Positions 23,836-32,577 of a stretch of DNA of 33,111 nucleotides are shown here, in pieces. Source of the stretch: Roseovarius aestuarii (GTDB lineage: Bacteria > Pseudomonadota > Alphaproteobacteria > Rhodobacterales > Rhodobacteraceae); NCBI RefSeq assembly GCF_019966515.1, contig NZ_JAIMIB010000026.1, positions 1 through 33,111 on the forward strand. Direction: 5' to 3'. The translations under genes and the position numbers were made by a program. Every line of letters begins with the position of its first letter. The first letter of the stretch is position 1. The notes below the pieces were generated by a model that saw nothing but the letters and a program-made list of their open reading frames with translations, was not told the origin of the DNA and made no database searches.

Positions 23836-25905
23836 GTGCGCGACCCGCGCTACGATATTCTGTTCGACGATGTGCGGCTTGGCCCTTTGACCGCCAAAAA
23901 CCGGTTCTATCAGGTGCCGCATTGTAACGGTGGTGGGTATCGCGATCCGTCAGCAGCTGCAGCGATGCGCGGGATCAAGGCAGAAGGCGGCTGGGGCGTG
24001 ATCTTCACTGAGCAGTGCGAGATGCATCACACCTCAGAGATCACTCCTTTCATCGAGCTGCGTCTGTGGGACGACAAAGACATCCCGCAGCTGCGCAAGA
24101 TGTCGGAGAAGATGAAGGAACATGGTGCGCTGGCGGGGATTCAGCTGGCCTATTCCGGCATCAACGGACCGAACCTCTATACCAAGGAAGTGCCACTGGC
24201 GCCCTCGGCCTTGCCGATCCGCACCTTCACCAACGATCCGGTGCAGGCGCGTGCGATGTCGAAATCCGAGATCAGGGATTTGCGGCGCTGGTTTGTAAAT
24301 GCCGCCAAACGCTCGAAAACCGCAGGGTTTGATCTGATCTGCCTCTATGGCGCGCATGGGTTCGGCATCTTCCAGCACTTCCTAAGCCGCGCCACCAATC
24401 AGCGCAGCGACGAATATGGCGGCTCATTGGAAAACCGCTCGCGCTTTGCCCGCGAGGTGGTAGCCGATATGCGCGACGCGGTGGGTGATACCATGGCGCT
24501 GACCCTGCGGGTGAGCCTGGATGAGACCATCGGTGAGCTTGGGTTTTCCAATGCCGAAGTTCGCGATTTCATCGAGATGAACAAAGACCTGCCGGACCTT
24601 TGGGATCTGGCACAGGGCACGTGGGAAGATTGCTCGGGACCGTCACGGTTCAAAGAAGAGGCGGCGCAGCATGAGCTGGTCAAGGGCATCCACGAACTCA
24701 CGGACAAACCCATCGTTGGCGTTGGCCGATTCACCTCGCCCGATGTCATGGTCAAACAGATCAAGTCAGGAGTTTTGGATTTTATCGGCTGTGCGCGGCC
24801 ATCAATTGCCGATCCGTTCCTGCCCAAGAAGGTCGAGGAAGGCCGGATCGAGGACATCCGCGAGTGTATCGGCTGCAATATCTGCATCACCGGCGACATG
24901 ACCATGTCGATCAGCCGCTGTACCCAGAATCCGACCTTCATGGAGGAATGGCGCAAGGGCTGGCACCCCGAGGTGATGAACACCAAGGGCGAGAGCGACA
25001 ACGTGCTGATCGTGGGGTCCGGCCCCGCCGGGCTTGAGGCCGCATGGGCGCTCTCCCGGCGCGGCTATGACGTGGCGCTTGCCGAGGCCAAGACAACGAT
25101 TGGCGGGCGCGTTACCCGTGAGCGGCAATTACCCGGCCTATCAGCATGGGGCCGCGTTGTGGATTACCGAGAATACCAGTTGCAGCAACGCCCCAATGTC
25201 GAGATTTACTTTGACAGCGGACTGGATGCCGACAGCATCCTTGAATTCGGCTTTCAAAACGTAGCGATTGCCACTGGGGCGACATGGCGCCGCGATGGTG
25301 TCTCGCGCCAACATGTCGTGCCTTTACCGATCTCTGACGCGGCACAGATTTATACACCCGATGACCTGATGGATGGCACCGTGCCTAGTGGCAATATCGT
25401 CGTTTACGACGACGACCACTACTACATGGGCGGCGTTCTGGCCGAGCTACTGGCCAGTAACGGCGCCAAGGTCACGCTGATCACACCCTCGGCCTATGTC
25501 TCGGACTGGACCAACAACACATTGGAACAAGGCACTATTCATGCCAAACTGGCCCGGATGGGGGTCGAAATCATACTTAACCGCGGGATTACCGAAATAG
25601 CCGCTGATCATGTTGTCAGCGACTGCATCTATACCGGCCACAAACAGAACTACGCGACCGACGCCGTGGTGATGGTGGCCTCGCGCAGCTGCAATGATGC
25701 GGTATACAGCGATCTTGTCTCACGCGAAGATGAATGGGCCGACGCGGGCATCAAGACAATCAAGATCTTTGGTGATGCCGAAGCCCCCGGGCCGATCGCA
25801 TGGTCAACCTATGCCGGTCACCGCTACGCGCGGGAACTAGACGGCGAAGATATCGGCGACGCGCTGCCATTCCGGCGCGAAATAACTGAATTGGCACCGG
25901 ACTGA
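23836..25905 (+). CDS. trimethylamine dehydrogenase-family FMN/[4Fe-4S] flavoprotein (histamine/dimethylamine dehydrogenase-like)
   Basis: A 689-aa soluble enzyme with an FMN TIM barrel (1-340), a [4Fe-4S] site (C344-x2-C347-x2-C350-x11-C362) and an ADP-binding nucleotide domain (from VLIVGSGPAGLEAA). C30 in NRFYQVPHC aligns with the cysteine that binds FMN covalently in trimethylamine dehydrogenase (TMADH). Y171 and H174 (YGAH) match the TMADH active-site pair. The pocket of TMADH (Tyr60, Trp264, Trp355) here reads Q60, W263, D354; as I recall, histamine dehydrogenase has Gln/Trp/Asp and dimethylamine dehydrogenase also has Gln at 60. Where TMADH has Asp267 this protein has C266, with D265 beside it. 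GTG start with GAAGGGAG 7-8 bases upstream. It probably oxidises an amine to an aldehyde or imine; dimethylglycine-type DgcA enzymes are an alternative. No electron-transfer flavoprotein is adjacent. Confidence 0.85.
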   Translation: MRDPRYDILFDDVRLGPLTAKNRFYQVPHCNGGGYRDPSAAAAMRGIKAEGGWGVIFTEQCEMHHTSEITPFIELRLWDDKDIPQLRKMSEKMKEHGALAGIQLAYSGINGPNLYTKEVPLAPSALPIRTFTNDPVQARAMSKSEIRDLRRWFVNAAKRSKTAGFDLICLYGAHGFGIFQHFLSRATNQRSDEYGGSLENRSRFAREVVADMRDAVGDTMALTLRVSLDETIGELGFSNAEVRDFIEMNKDLPDLWDLAQGTWEDCSGPSRFKEEAAQHELVKGIHELTDKPIVGVGRFTSPDVMVKQIKSGVLDFIGCARPSIADPFLPKKVEEGRIEDIRECIGCNICITGDMTMSISRCTQNPTFMEEWRKGWHPEVMNTKGESDNVLIVGSGPAGLEAAWALSRRGYDVALAEAKTTIGGRVTRERQLPGLSAWGRVVDYREYQLQQRPNVEIYFDSGLDADSILEFGFQNVAIATGATWRRDGVSRQHVVPLPISDAAQIYTPDDLMDGTVPSGNIVVYDDDHYYMGGVLAELLASNGAKVTLITPSAYVSDWTNNTLEQGTIHAKLARMGVEIILNRGITEIAADHVVSDCIYTGHKQNYATDAVVMVASRSCNDAVYSDLVSREDEWADAGIKTIKIFGDAEAPGPIAWSTYAGHRYARELDGEDIGDALPFRREITELAPD

Positions 25906-26101
25906 TGGCGCAAATCGGGCGGGCGCTAAACGGCGCGTCGCTAAACTGGAAAGGCAAAAAATTATGTCTCATCACTGGCTGAAATCGGCGCGCGCACTTT
26001 CGTGGCAACCGCTACACGAAGGTGCCCGTTGGTAGGCTTGCAAAAAACACCGCCCAAAAACACATAAAACCGGGTGAAAACAAAACAACAGGGATCAGGG
26101 A

Positions 26102-27190
26102 ATGTCAGACACGCCGAATGCAATAGATGTTGTAGACGCGATAAAGCGTTACGGCGACTTCACCGCACTGCAGAAGATTTCGTTGTCGATCTATGACAAT
26201 GAGTTTTTCACGCTGCTTGGACCCTCAGGCTGTGGCAAGACCACGCTTTTACGGATGATTGCCGGGTTTGAAGATGTCACCGAAGGGGCGATTTTTCTCT
26301 TTGGTGACGAGATCGAAGATCTTCCCCCCAACAAGCGTCCGGTGAATACGGTCTTTCAAAACTATGCGCTGTTTCCCCATATGACCGTTACCGAAAACGT
26401 CGGATTTGGCCTGGAAATGCGCGGCAGGTCAAAATCCGAGGCGCGCGCACGGGCGGGTGAAATGCTCGAACTTGTACAGCTTTCGCAATTTGCTGACCGT
26501 AAGCCTTCTCAGCTCTCCGGCGGGCAGCAACAGCGCGTGGCGCTTGCGCGCGCCCTGGCGCCGCAGCCGAAAGTACTGCTGCTGGACGAACCACTGTCGG
26601 CGCTGGATCTGAAGCTGCGTCAGGCGATGCGGTTCGAGTTGAAGGAACTACAGCGCGAAACCGGTATTACATTTATCTTCGTCACTCACGATCAGGAAGA
26701 AGCCTTGACCATGTCCGACCGGATTGCGGTCATGTCTGCCGGCAAGTTGCAGCAACTGGGTGAGGCCAAGGATATCTATGAGCGGCCCCACAACATGTTC
26801 GTGGCCGATTTCATCGGTGAGACCAACCTGCTGGAAGTCTCGGTCGATCAGATCGCGGGTGGTCGTGCAACCTGCCATCTGGGCGGGGGGCACGAATTGA
26901 CCTGCAACGAGGTTGAAGGCGTTGGTGCGGGTGCCAGGGTGCATATGTCGGTACGGCCCGAACGCTTGTTCCTGTCGGACGAGCCAACGGAATCCGAGAG
27001 CCTCAAAGGTACGGTCCGCGACAATATTTTTGTCGGCACCGATATCCAGACAATCATCGATCTGGCGGATGGGCCACAGATGATCGTGCGCACCTCGAAT
27101 TCCGAACGGGGCAACAAACGCATTTTCGATCCCGGTGCGCAGGCCTATGTCAACATGGAGGCGGAGGCCGCGCGCCTTCTGGTCGACTAA
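26102..27190 (+). CDS. spermidine/putrescine-type ABC importer ATPase (PotA-like)
   Basis: A 362-aa cytoplasmic ATPase. Walker A is G40-PSGCGK-T47, then the Q-loop in TVFQNYALFPHMTV, signature LSGGQQQRVALARAL and Walker B LLLDEPLSALDLKLR, then FVTHDQEEAL. The last 120 residues form a TOBE-type regulatory domain, as in PotA, PotG and related polyamine or choline/glycine-betaine systems. TCAGGGA precedes the ATG. The 196 bases between the dehydrogenase and this gene hold no other gene, so it may have its own promoter. Its stop and the next start share one base (TAATG). Substrate class is judged from the binding protein at the end of the operon. Confidence 0.9.
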   Translation: MSDTPNAIDVVDAIKRYGDFTALQKISLSIYDNEFFTLLGPSGCGKTTLLRMIAGFEDVTEGAIFLFGDEIEDLPPNKRPVNTVFQNYALFPHMTVTENVGFGLEMRGRSKSEARARAGEMLELVQLSQFADRKPSQLSGGQQQRVALARALAPQPKVLLLDEPLSALDLKLRQAMRFELKELQRETGITFIFVTHDQEEALTMSDRIAVMSAGKLQQLGEAKDIYERPHNMFVADFIGETNLLEVSVDQIAGGRATCHLGGGHELTCNEVEGVGAGARVHMSVRPERLFLSDEPTESESLKGTVRDNIFVGTDIQTIIDLADGPQMIVRTSNSERGNKRIFDPGAQAYVNMEAEAARLLVD

Positions 27191-28119
27191 TGGCGGCGGG
27201 GGCAGCAAGCGGCGGCAGCGCCAAGTCGGACACCTATGCCGAGGCCAGGACGTGGCTCTTGCTACCGGCCTGGGCGGTGCTTGGCATCTTCATCCTGACG
27301 CCCGTGCTGATGATGCTGGTCTATTCCTTCCTGACCAAGGAATTCCGCGGTGGCGTGATCTGGGAATTCTCCTTTGCCGCCTATGACCAATTCTTCTGTA
27401 GTCGTGGGTTGTTCGGGGACGAGCCCTGCGCCATCGAATGGACCTATATCAACATCTTCTGGCGCTCGATCTGGCAGGCCGGGGCCGCGACGCTGCTGAG
27501 CTTGGTGATCGGTTTCCCGACGGCCTATTTCATTGCTACCCGGCCTGAGCATGTGCGCCCGATCTGGGTGTTCCTGATCACCATCCCCTATTGGGTAAAC
27601 CTGCTGATCCGTACCGTCAGCATGAAATTCATGCTGCGCGACCAAGGCCCGCTGAATGATTTCCTGATCTCGACCGGATTGATCGACAGCCCGATCCATA
27701 TCGTGAACACCAATTTCGCGGTGCAGCTGGGGCTGTTCTATTCCTACCTGCCCTTCATGGTGCTGCCGATCTATGCATCGGTCGAGCGCTATAATTTCAA
27801 CCTCTCCGAGGCCGCGGCCGACCTTTATGCCAACAAGATGACGACACTCAGGCGCATCCTGTTACCGGCGGTCAAGCCGGGGGTGATTGCCGGCTGTATT
27901 CTGGTTTTTGTGCCCTCGCTGGGATCGTTCCTCGCGCCTGATCTGCTGGGCGGGGCCAAGAACTTCATGATCGGATCGCTCATCGAAGAACAGTTCAAGG
28001 GCAACGCCGGTAACTGGCCCTTCGGCGCGGCGGCGTCGATGATCCTGCTGACAATGGTTCTTATCATCCTGCTGATTTTTGCGCGCCAGCAGGCCAAGAC
28101 CGAGAAGGGAGCAGGCTGA
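27190..28119 (+). CDS. spermidine/putrescine-type ABC importer permease (PotB-like)
   Basis: A 309-aa inner-membrane permease. After a short cytoplasmic start, a first helix ([26 protein letters not shown]) and five more follow. A periplasmic loop between helices 1 and 2 holds two cysteines ([12 protein letters not shown]). The EAA loop reads [31 protein letters not shown], the polyamine-type form. It pairs with the next gene to form the channel. It overlaps the ATPase gene by one base and the second permease by one base (TGATG), so all three are translationally coupled. Confidence 0.9.
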   Translation: MAAGAASGGSAKSDTYAEARTWLLLPAWAVLGIFILTPVLMMLVYSFLTKEFRGGVIWEFSFAAYDQFFCSRGLFGDEPCAIEWTYINIFWRSIWQAGAATLLSLVIGFPTAYFIATRPEHVRPIWVFLITIPYWVNLLIRTVSMKFMLRDQGPLNDFLISTGLIDSPIHIVNTNFAVQLGLFYSYLPFMVLPIYASVERYNFNLSEAAADLYANKMTTLRRILLPAVKPGVIAGCILVFVPSLGSFLAPDLLGGAKNFMIGSLIEEQFKGNAGNWPFGAAASMILLTMVLIILLIFARQQAKTEKGAG

Positions 28120-28928
28120 TGGCGCGTGGAAAATACGACATCAAGGCCTTTCCCGGCTTCCTGCCCATGACAATCCTATGTCTGGTGATCCTCTATGCCC
28201 CGCTTGTGGTGGTGACCATCTATTCGCTGAATGACAGTAACTCGATCACCAACTGGGAGGGCGTCAGCTTCCGCTGGTACGCGGATGTGTTCACCGGGCC
28301 GGAATCCGAGAAATTCAAGGTCGCGGCCTGGAATAGTTTCACCATCGCCATCATCGCCGCCACGGTGTCGACCACCATCGCAACGCTGGCGGCCACGGCG
28401 ATGGTGCGGGGCGGCACGTTCAAGTTGCGTACTGTATCCTTCGGGCTGATCAGCCTGCCGCTGATGGTGCCCGAGATCGTCACTGCCGTGGCCACGCTGA
28501 TCTTTTTCAATTCTATCGGTTTCACCCGCGGATACCTGACCATCCTCATGGCCCATATCGCCTTCTGCATCCCCTTTGCCTACATGCCGATATCGGCCCG
28601 GATGCAAGGGATCGAGGACAGTTACGAGCAGGCCGCGATGGACCTTTACGCCACCAAACGTCAGGCTTTCACCAGAATCCTGCTGCCACTGATGTGGCCC
28701 GGCATCATCTCGGGCTATATCCTGGCCTTCATTATCTCGCTTGACGATTTCATCATCACTAATTTCGTCAAGGGTGCAGGCGTCGAGACCCTGCCAACGG
28801 CGATCTTCGGATCGGTCAAGCAGGGCATCAAACCCAACATCATGGCCATTTCGACAATGCTTTTGGCTGTGTCGATCATAATGGTTACAATTTCGTACTT
28901 CGTCAGCAAATCCGACAATACCAAATAA
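28119..28928 (+). CDS. spermidine/putrescine-type ABC importer permease (PotC-like)
   Basis: A 269-aa inner-membrane permease with six helices. The first is [24 protein letters not shown] followed by the PotC hallmark [21 protein letters not shown]. The EAA loop reads [31 protein letters not shown]. The string [25 protein letters not shown] is typical of PotC and PotI. It partners the preceding PotB-like protein. The binding-protein gene begins 19 bases after its stop. Confidence 0.9.
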   Translation: MARGKYDIKAFPGFLPMTILCLVILYAPLVVVTIYSLNDSNSITNWEGVSFRWYADVFTGPESEKFKVAAWNSFTIAIIAATVSTTIATLAATAMVRGGTFKLRTVSFGLISLPLMVPEIVTAVATLIFFNSIGFTRGYLTILMAHIAFCIPFAYMPISARMQGIEDSYEQAAMDLYATKRQAFTRILLPLMWPGIISGYILAFIISLDDFIITNFVKGAGVETLPTAIFGSVKQGIKPNIMAISTMLLAVSIIMVTISYFVSKSDNTK

Positions 28929-28947
28929 CCAAAACAGGGAGACCAAC

Positions 28948-29985
28948 ATGAAAACACTATTGAAGACGACGGCAACCGCGATGGCGCTTGCTCTTGCCGC
29001 CAATGCCGCCAGCGCTGAAGGAAAACTGGTGATCTACCACTGGTTCGAATACATCCCCCAGGAACTGCTGGACAAATTCTCCGAGGAACATGGCGTAGAG
29101 GTGGTGATGGACACCTATGACAGCAACGAAGCGCTGCTGGCCTCGCTCAAGGCGGGCGCGATCGGCACCTATGACGTGGCCGTGCCCGGCGATTACATGG
29201 TGCAGATCATGGCCAATCAGGGCCTGCTCGATACCATCGCCGAGGGCGAGCTGGCCAACAAGGCCAACATTGCCGAAGAATGGGCCGATCCGAGCTTCGA
29301 TCCGGGCCGCCAGCATTCGATTCCCTACCAGTGGGGCTCGACAAGCTTTTCGGTAAACCGCGACGTTTATGATGGTGAGATCAACACCACCGATATTCTG
29401 TTCGATCCACCCGAAGAGCTGTCAGGCAAAATCAACATGCTCGACAGTCAGGGTGAAGTTCTTGCAATGGCCTCGCTTCATATGGGCATTCCGCAATGCT
29501 CGACCGATCGCGATCAGCTCAAGGCGTTGAATGCAATGTTGCAGGATGCCAAGGGCCACTGGGCTTCGTTCAACTCAGATACCGCGAAGGAAGTTCTGGT
29601 ATCGGGTGACGCCGCCGTGGGCCAGATCTATGACGGCTTCGGCGCCAAGGCGCGCGAGGAAGGGGCCAACCTTGAATATGCCTTTCCGCAGCAAGGCTAC
29701 GTGGTGTGGATGGATAACGTCGTTCTGCTCAAGGACGCGCCTAACCGCGACAACGCGCTCAAGTTCATGGATTTCCTGCTTAAGCCCGAGAATATCGCCG
29801 CCGTGTCCAACTATGCCCGCTACGGCGCGGGCGTGACCGGCGTCGCCGATCACCTTGATCCAGCACTGGCGACGTTGCCCGAATCCAATCCGCCCGCCGA
29901 TGCCGGCACCGGCGTTTTCATCGAGGTCTGCGATCAGGAAACCCAGGCCGTCTACGATACGATCTGGACAAACCTTAAAAAGTAA
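28948..29985 (+). CDS. spermidine/putrescine-type periplasmic binding protein (PotD/PotF-like)
   Basis: A 345-aa precursor with a Sec signal peptide (MKTLLKTTATAMALALAANAASA, cleavage near residue 23). The mature protein starts EGKLVIYHWFEYIPQELLDKFSEEHGVEVVMDTYDSNEALLA, the classic opening of PotD/PotF, where the aromatic pair and DSNE help form the polyamine pocket. YDVAVPGDYMV, IPYQWGSTSF and MDNVVLLKDAPNRDNALKFMDFLLKPE are further family strings. It would capture a polyamine or related amine in the periplasm for the three preceding gene products. GGGAG precedes the ATG. Exact ligand cannot be read from the sequence. Confidence 0.9.
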   Translation: MKTLLKTTATAMALALAANAASAEGKLVIYHWFEYIPQELLDKFSEEHGVEVVMDTYDSNEALLASLKAGAIGTYDVAVPGDYMVQIMANQGLLDTIAEGELANKANIAEEWADPSFDPGRQHSIPYQWGSTSFSVNRDVYDGEINTTDILFDPPEELSGKINMLDSQGEVLAMASLHMGIPQCSTDRDQLKALNAMLQDAKGHWASFNSDTAKEVLVSGDAAVGQIYDGFGAKAREEGANLEYAFPQQGYVVWMDNVVLLKDAPNRDNALKFMDFLLKPENIAAVSNYARYGAGVTGVADHLDPALATLPESNPPADAGTGVFIEVCDQETQAVYDTIWTNLKK

Positions 29986-29998
29986 CCTTTCACAACTG

Positions 29999-30028
29999 GA
30001 CCCGCCGGTAGAAACTGGCGGGTCTTTC
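29999..30028 (+). terminator. terminator after the amine importer operon
   Basis: GACCCGCC pairs with GGCGGGTC (29999-30006 with 30017-30024); the stem extends inward through a G-T pair to an AGAA loop, and TCTTTC follows. The stem is strong and the T-run short. It lies 14 bases after the binding-protein stop. Confidence 0.75.
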
Positions 30029-30239
30029 GTTGGGACTGTGATCTCTGGCGTAACTTGGCACATACCCGATGGCGCCCATATACCCCCCTGTCCAGTCCGA
30101 AATTGCCAACGGCAAAGCGATATGGCCGGGTATCTGCCGGCAAGAGATTTATGCCCAAAACAGCACTCTGCGGTACGTCCGGTGGTGACCGCCTGCCCGA
30201 GCAGCTCTTGGCTGCCCCGGCAGATGTAGACCTTGGCTC
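30029..30239. other. intergenic, no gene seen
   Basis: About 210 bases between the amine importer terminator and the asd stop. A 39-codon plus-strand frame (30069-30188) has no ribosome site. A weak hairpin (GCAGC/GCTGC near 30200) lies beyond the asd stop on the minus strand without a T-run. Confidence 0.5.
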
Positions 30240-31262
30240 TCAGCCCTTTTTCAGCATCCGCGCGCCCAGTGTCTCGGCGATCTGGACTGCGTTCAATGCG
30301 GCACCTTTGCGCAGGTTGTCACTGACGCACCACAGGTTCAGACCATTCTCAATGGTGCTGTCCTGCCGGATACGGCTGATGAACGTGGCGAAATCACCGA
30401 CACATTCGATCGGCGTGACGTAGCCGCCGTTCTCGCGCTTGTCGATTACCATGATGCCCGGCGCTTCGCGCAGGATATCGCGCGCCTCATCTTCGTCCAG
30501 AAATTCCTCGAATTCGATGTTCACCGCCTCGGAGTGGCCAACGAATACCGGCACACGAACACAGGTGGCCGTGACTTTGATGGCCGGATCGACGATCTTT
30601 TTCGTCTCGGCGACCATCTTCCATTCTTCCTTGGTCGAGCCGTCTTCGAGGAAGACATCAATATGCGGGATCACGTTGAAGGCGATCTGTTTTGTATAGA
30701 CCTTGGGCTCAACTTCCTGGCCCGGAACATATACGCCTTTAGTCTGGTTCCACAGCTCATCAATCGCGTCCTTACCGCTACCGGAAACCGACTGATAAGT
30801 GCTGACCACAACGCGTTTGATTGTCGCGCGATCATGCAACGGCTTCAGCGCTACGACCATCTGCGCAGTTGAGCAGTTAGGGTTGGCGATGATGTTCTTT
30901 TTCGCATAGCCCTCGACCGCCTCGGGGTTCACCTCGGGCACCACCAGCGGCACGTCCGGATCGTAGCGATAGAGCGACGAGTTGTCGATCACCACACAGC
31001 CCGCCGCGGCGGCCTTGGGGGCATAGATCTTGGTCGCGTCCGAACCCACGGCGAAAAGGGCGATATCCCAGCCGGTGAAATCGAAAACGTCCAGATCCTT
31101 GGTCTTGAGTGTCGTGTCGCCAAAGCTGACTTCCGTGCCCAGGCTCTTGCGGCTGGCAAGTGCCGTGATTTCATCCACGGGAAACTGGCGCTCGGCCAGG
31201 ATGTTCAGCATTTCGCGGCCCACGTTACCGGTGGCGCCTACGACGACGACCTTGTACCCCAT
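30240..31262 (-). CDS. asd: aspartate-semialdehyde dehydrogenase
   Basis: A 340-aa cytoplasmic NADP-dependent enzyme that reduces aspartyl phosphate to aspartate semialdehyde, the branch point to lysine/diaminopimelate, threonine and methionine. The NADP loop is [16 protein letters not shown] at the N-terminus. The catalytic cysteine is in [16 protein letters not shown] (about residue 130), and [17 protein letters not shown] is the conserved segment after it. Length is the norm for the bacterial enzyme. GGAGA is about 8 bases before the ATG at 31262. It stands between the amine cluster and an MFS gene on the same strand. Confidence 0.95.
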   Translation of the reverse strand: MGYKVVVVGATGNVGREMLNILAERQFPVDEITALASRKSLGTEVSFGDTTLKTKDLDVFDFTGWDIALFAVGSDATKIYAPKAAAAGCVVIDNSSLYRYDPDVPLVVPEVNPEAVEGYAKKNIIANPNCSTAQMVVALKPLHDRATIKRVVVSTYQSVSGSGKDAIDELWNQTKGVYVPGQEVEPKVYTKQIAFNVIPHIDVFLEDGSTKEEWKMVAETKKIVDPAIKVTATCVRVPVFVGHSEAVNIEFEEFLDEDEARDILREAPGIMVIDKRENGGYVTPIECVGDFATFISRIRQDSTIENGLNLWCVSDNLRKGAALNAVQIAETLGARMLKKG

Positions 31263-31335
31263 TTGATTTTCTCCAGAGTTAGAGGGTTGGCTGCGGCCTC
31301 TTAACGTCTAAGCGTGCCGGGGGAAAGGGGGTGCG

Positions 31336-32508
31336 TCAGTTGGTGCTGTCACGGCTGAACAGGTAGATCAGCGTCCCGACAAGCAGCGACAATCCGAAAA
31401 AGGCAAATACCGCGCTGTAACCGGCTTCGACCCCACGCGCCGAGGCCGTGTTGTGAAGCGGCCCGGAGATGAACTGCATCACCCCTACCCCGCCGATGCT
31501 GCACAGGTTCAGAAAGGTCACGCCCCGCCCCGCCAGATGCGGCGGGAAAAATCCTCGCCCATGGGCCATGACAACCGGGAACGATCCACCGAAAAAACCA
31601 AGTGCCGCACAAAGTGCAATCGAGAGCCCGGCATTTGCCGCCACATTCAGCGACAATGCCAAAATTGCAGCGACGCAGATCATATTGCCGGTGAAGACAA
31701 CCCATTTCTGCGTCTTGAACAACCGGTCCAGCGGACCGTAACAAAGCGTCCCACAGATCATCGCGATACCCATTACCAGCGTCGCCTGCCCGACCTGTGA
31801 TGTACTCAGTCCGAAGACGTCCTGCAGATAGGGCCCGATCCAGAGACCGCGCACTGCACCCGCCGGGGCATAGTTGACCAAGGCCAGCGGTAATATCGCC
31901 CAGATCACCGGCATTTTCAGAAGATCCAGAAGCGAACCCTGCGTATCGCTTGCGGCGGGTTCCGGGTCGCGGACCGTGAGCGCAATACCAAGGGCCACAA
32001 GAGCCGATGCCGCCGCCAGCAGCCACAATGACAAGCGCCATCCTACGGTTTCCGCAGCCCAGGCCATGGGGTAAGAGGCCACCAGATTGCCGACCGACCC
32101 GACCCCCAGCATCAGCGCCGCCAGCGTCGCGAACTGCGCCGCCGGGAATTGCCGGGCAAAGATATAGTACGAAGCCATCAGGACCGGCGAGCATCCCACG
32201 CCGATCAGCAGCATCGCGATGTTGATGTGCAGGGCCGTGCTGGCAAGCGCGAAAACCGCCGCACCGCCCGCGCCCCCCAGTAACAGCAAAACCCAGGCAG
32301 TGCGTCGCGGCCCGATCCGGTCCAGCGCCCAACCCACCGGTATCTGCATCACCGCGAAAGACAGAAACCATAACCCCGAGGCAAAGGCCAAATCATCCGG
32401 CGTTGCGCCGATATCCTGTTCCAGAACACCACTGAGAACCGCCAAAAACGCCCGAAAAAATTGGCTCAGCACATAGGCGAGGCAAAGTACAGTCAGGCCG
32501 GCACGCAT
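31336..32508 (-). CDS. MFS transporter
   Basis: A 390-aa inner-membrane protein with about twelve hydrophobic helices. MFS motif A appears after helix 2 as GWALDRIGPRRTAW (G-x3-D-R-x-G-x-R-R), and a shorter copy after helix 8 (YGPLDRLFKTQKW). The first helix region has LSQFFRAFLAVLSGVLEQDIGATPDDLAFASGLWFLSFAVMQIPVG, common in the proteobacterial MFS group often annotated as nitrate/hexuronate-like. Substrate unknown. It lies 73 bases upstream of asd and 69 bases after the GcvT-like gene, all on the minus strand. Confidence 0.85.
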   Translation of the reverse strand: MRAGLTVLCLAYVLSQFFRAFLAVLSGVLEQDIGATPDDLAFASGLWFLSFAVMQIPVGWALDRIGPRRTAWVLLLLGGAGGAAVFALASTALHINIAMLLIGVGCSPVLMASYYIFARQFPAAQFATLAALMLGVGSVGNLVASYPMAWAAETVGWRLSLWLLAAASALVALGIALTVRDPEPAASDTQGSLLDLLKMPVIWAILPLALVNYAPAGAVRGLWIGPYLQDVFGLSTSQVGQATLVMGIAMICGTLCYGPLDRLFKTQKWVVFTGNMICVAAILALSLNVAANAGLSIALCAALGFFGGSFPVVMAHGRGFFPPHLAGRGVTFLNLCSIGGVGVMQFISGPLHNTASARGVEAGYSAVFAFFGLSLLVGTLIYLFSRDSTN

Positions 32509-32577
32509 GGGAGGGCTTTCTTGAGTATCGAATTACCTGCCCTGCGTGACACGGCAGCCCCGTATTGGCAATAACGC

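Noticed and set aside
20229..30028. Integrated island using tRNA-Tyr as attachment site
   Set aside because: No integrase and no repeat of the tRNA 3' end could be found in the window, so only adjacency supports it.
31349..32371. 340-codon minus-strand frame
   Set aside because: Out-of-frame shadow of the MFS transporter gene, which has clear membrane helices and motif A in its own frame.
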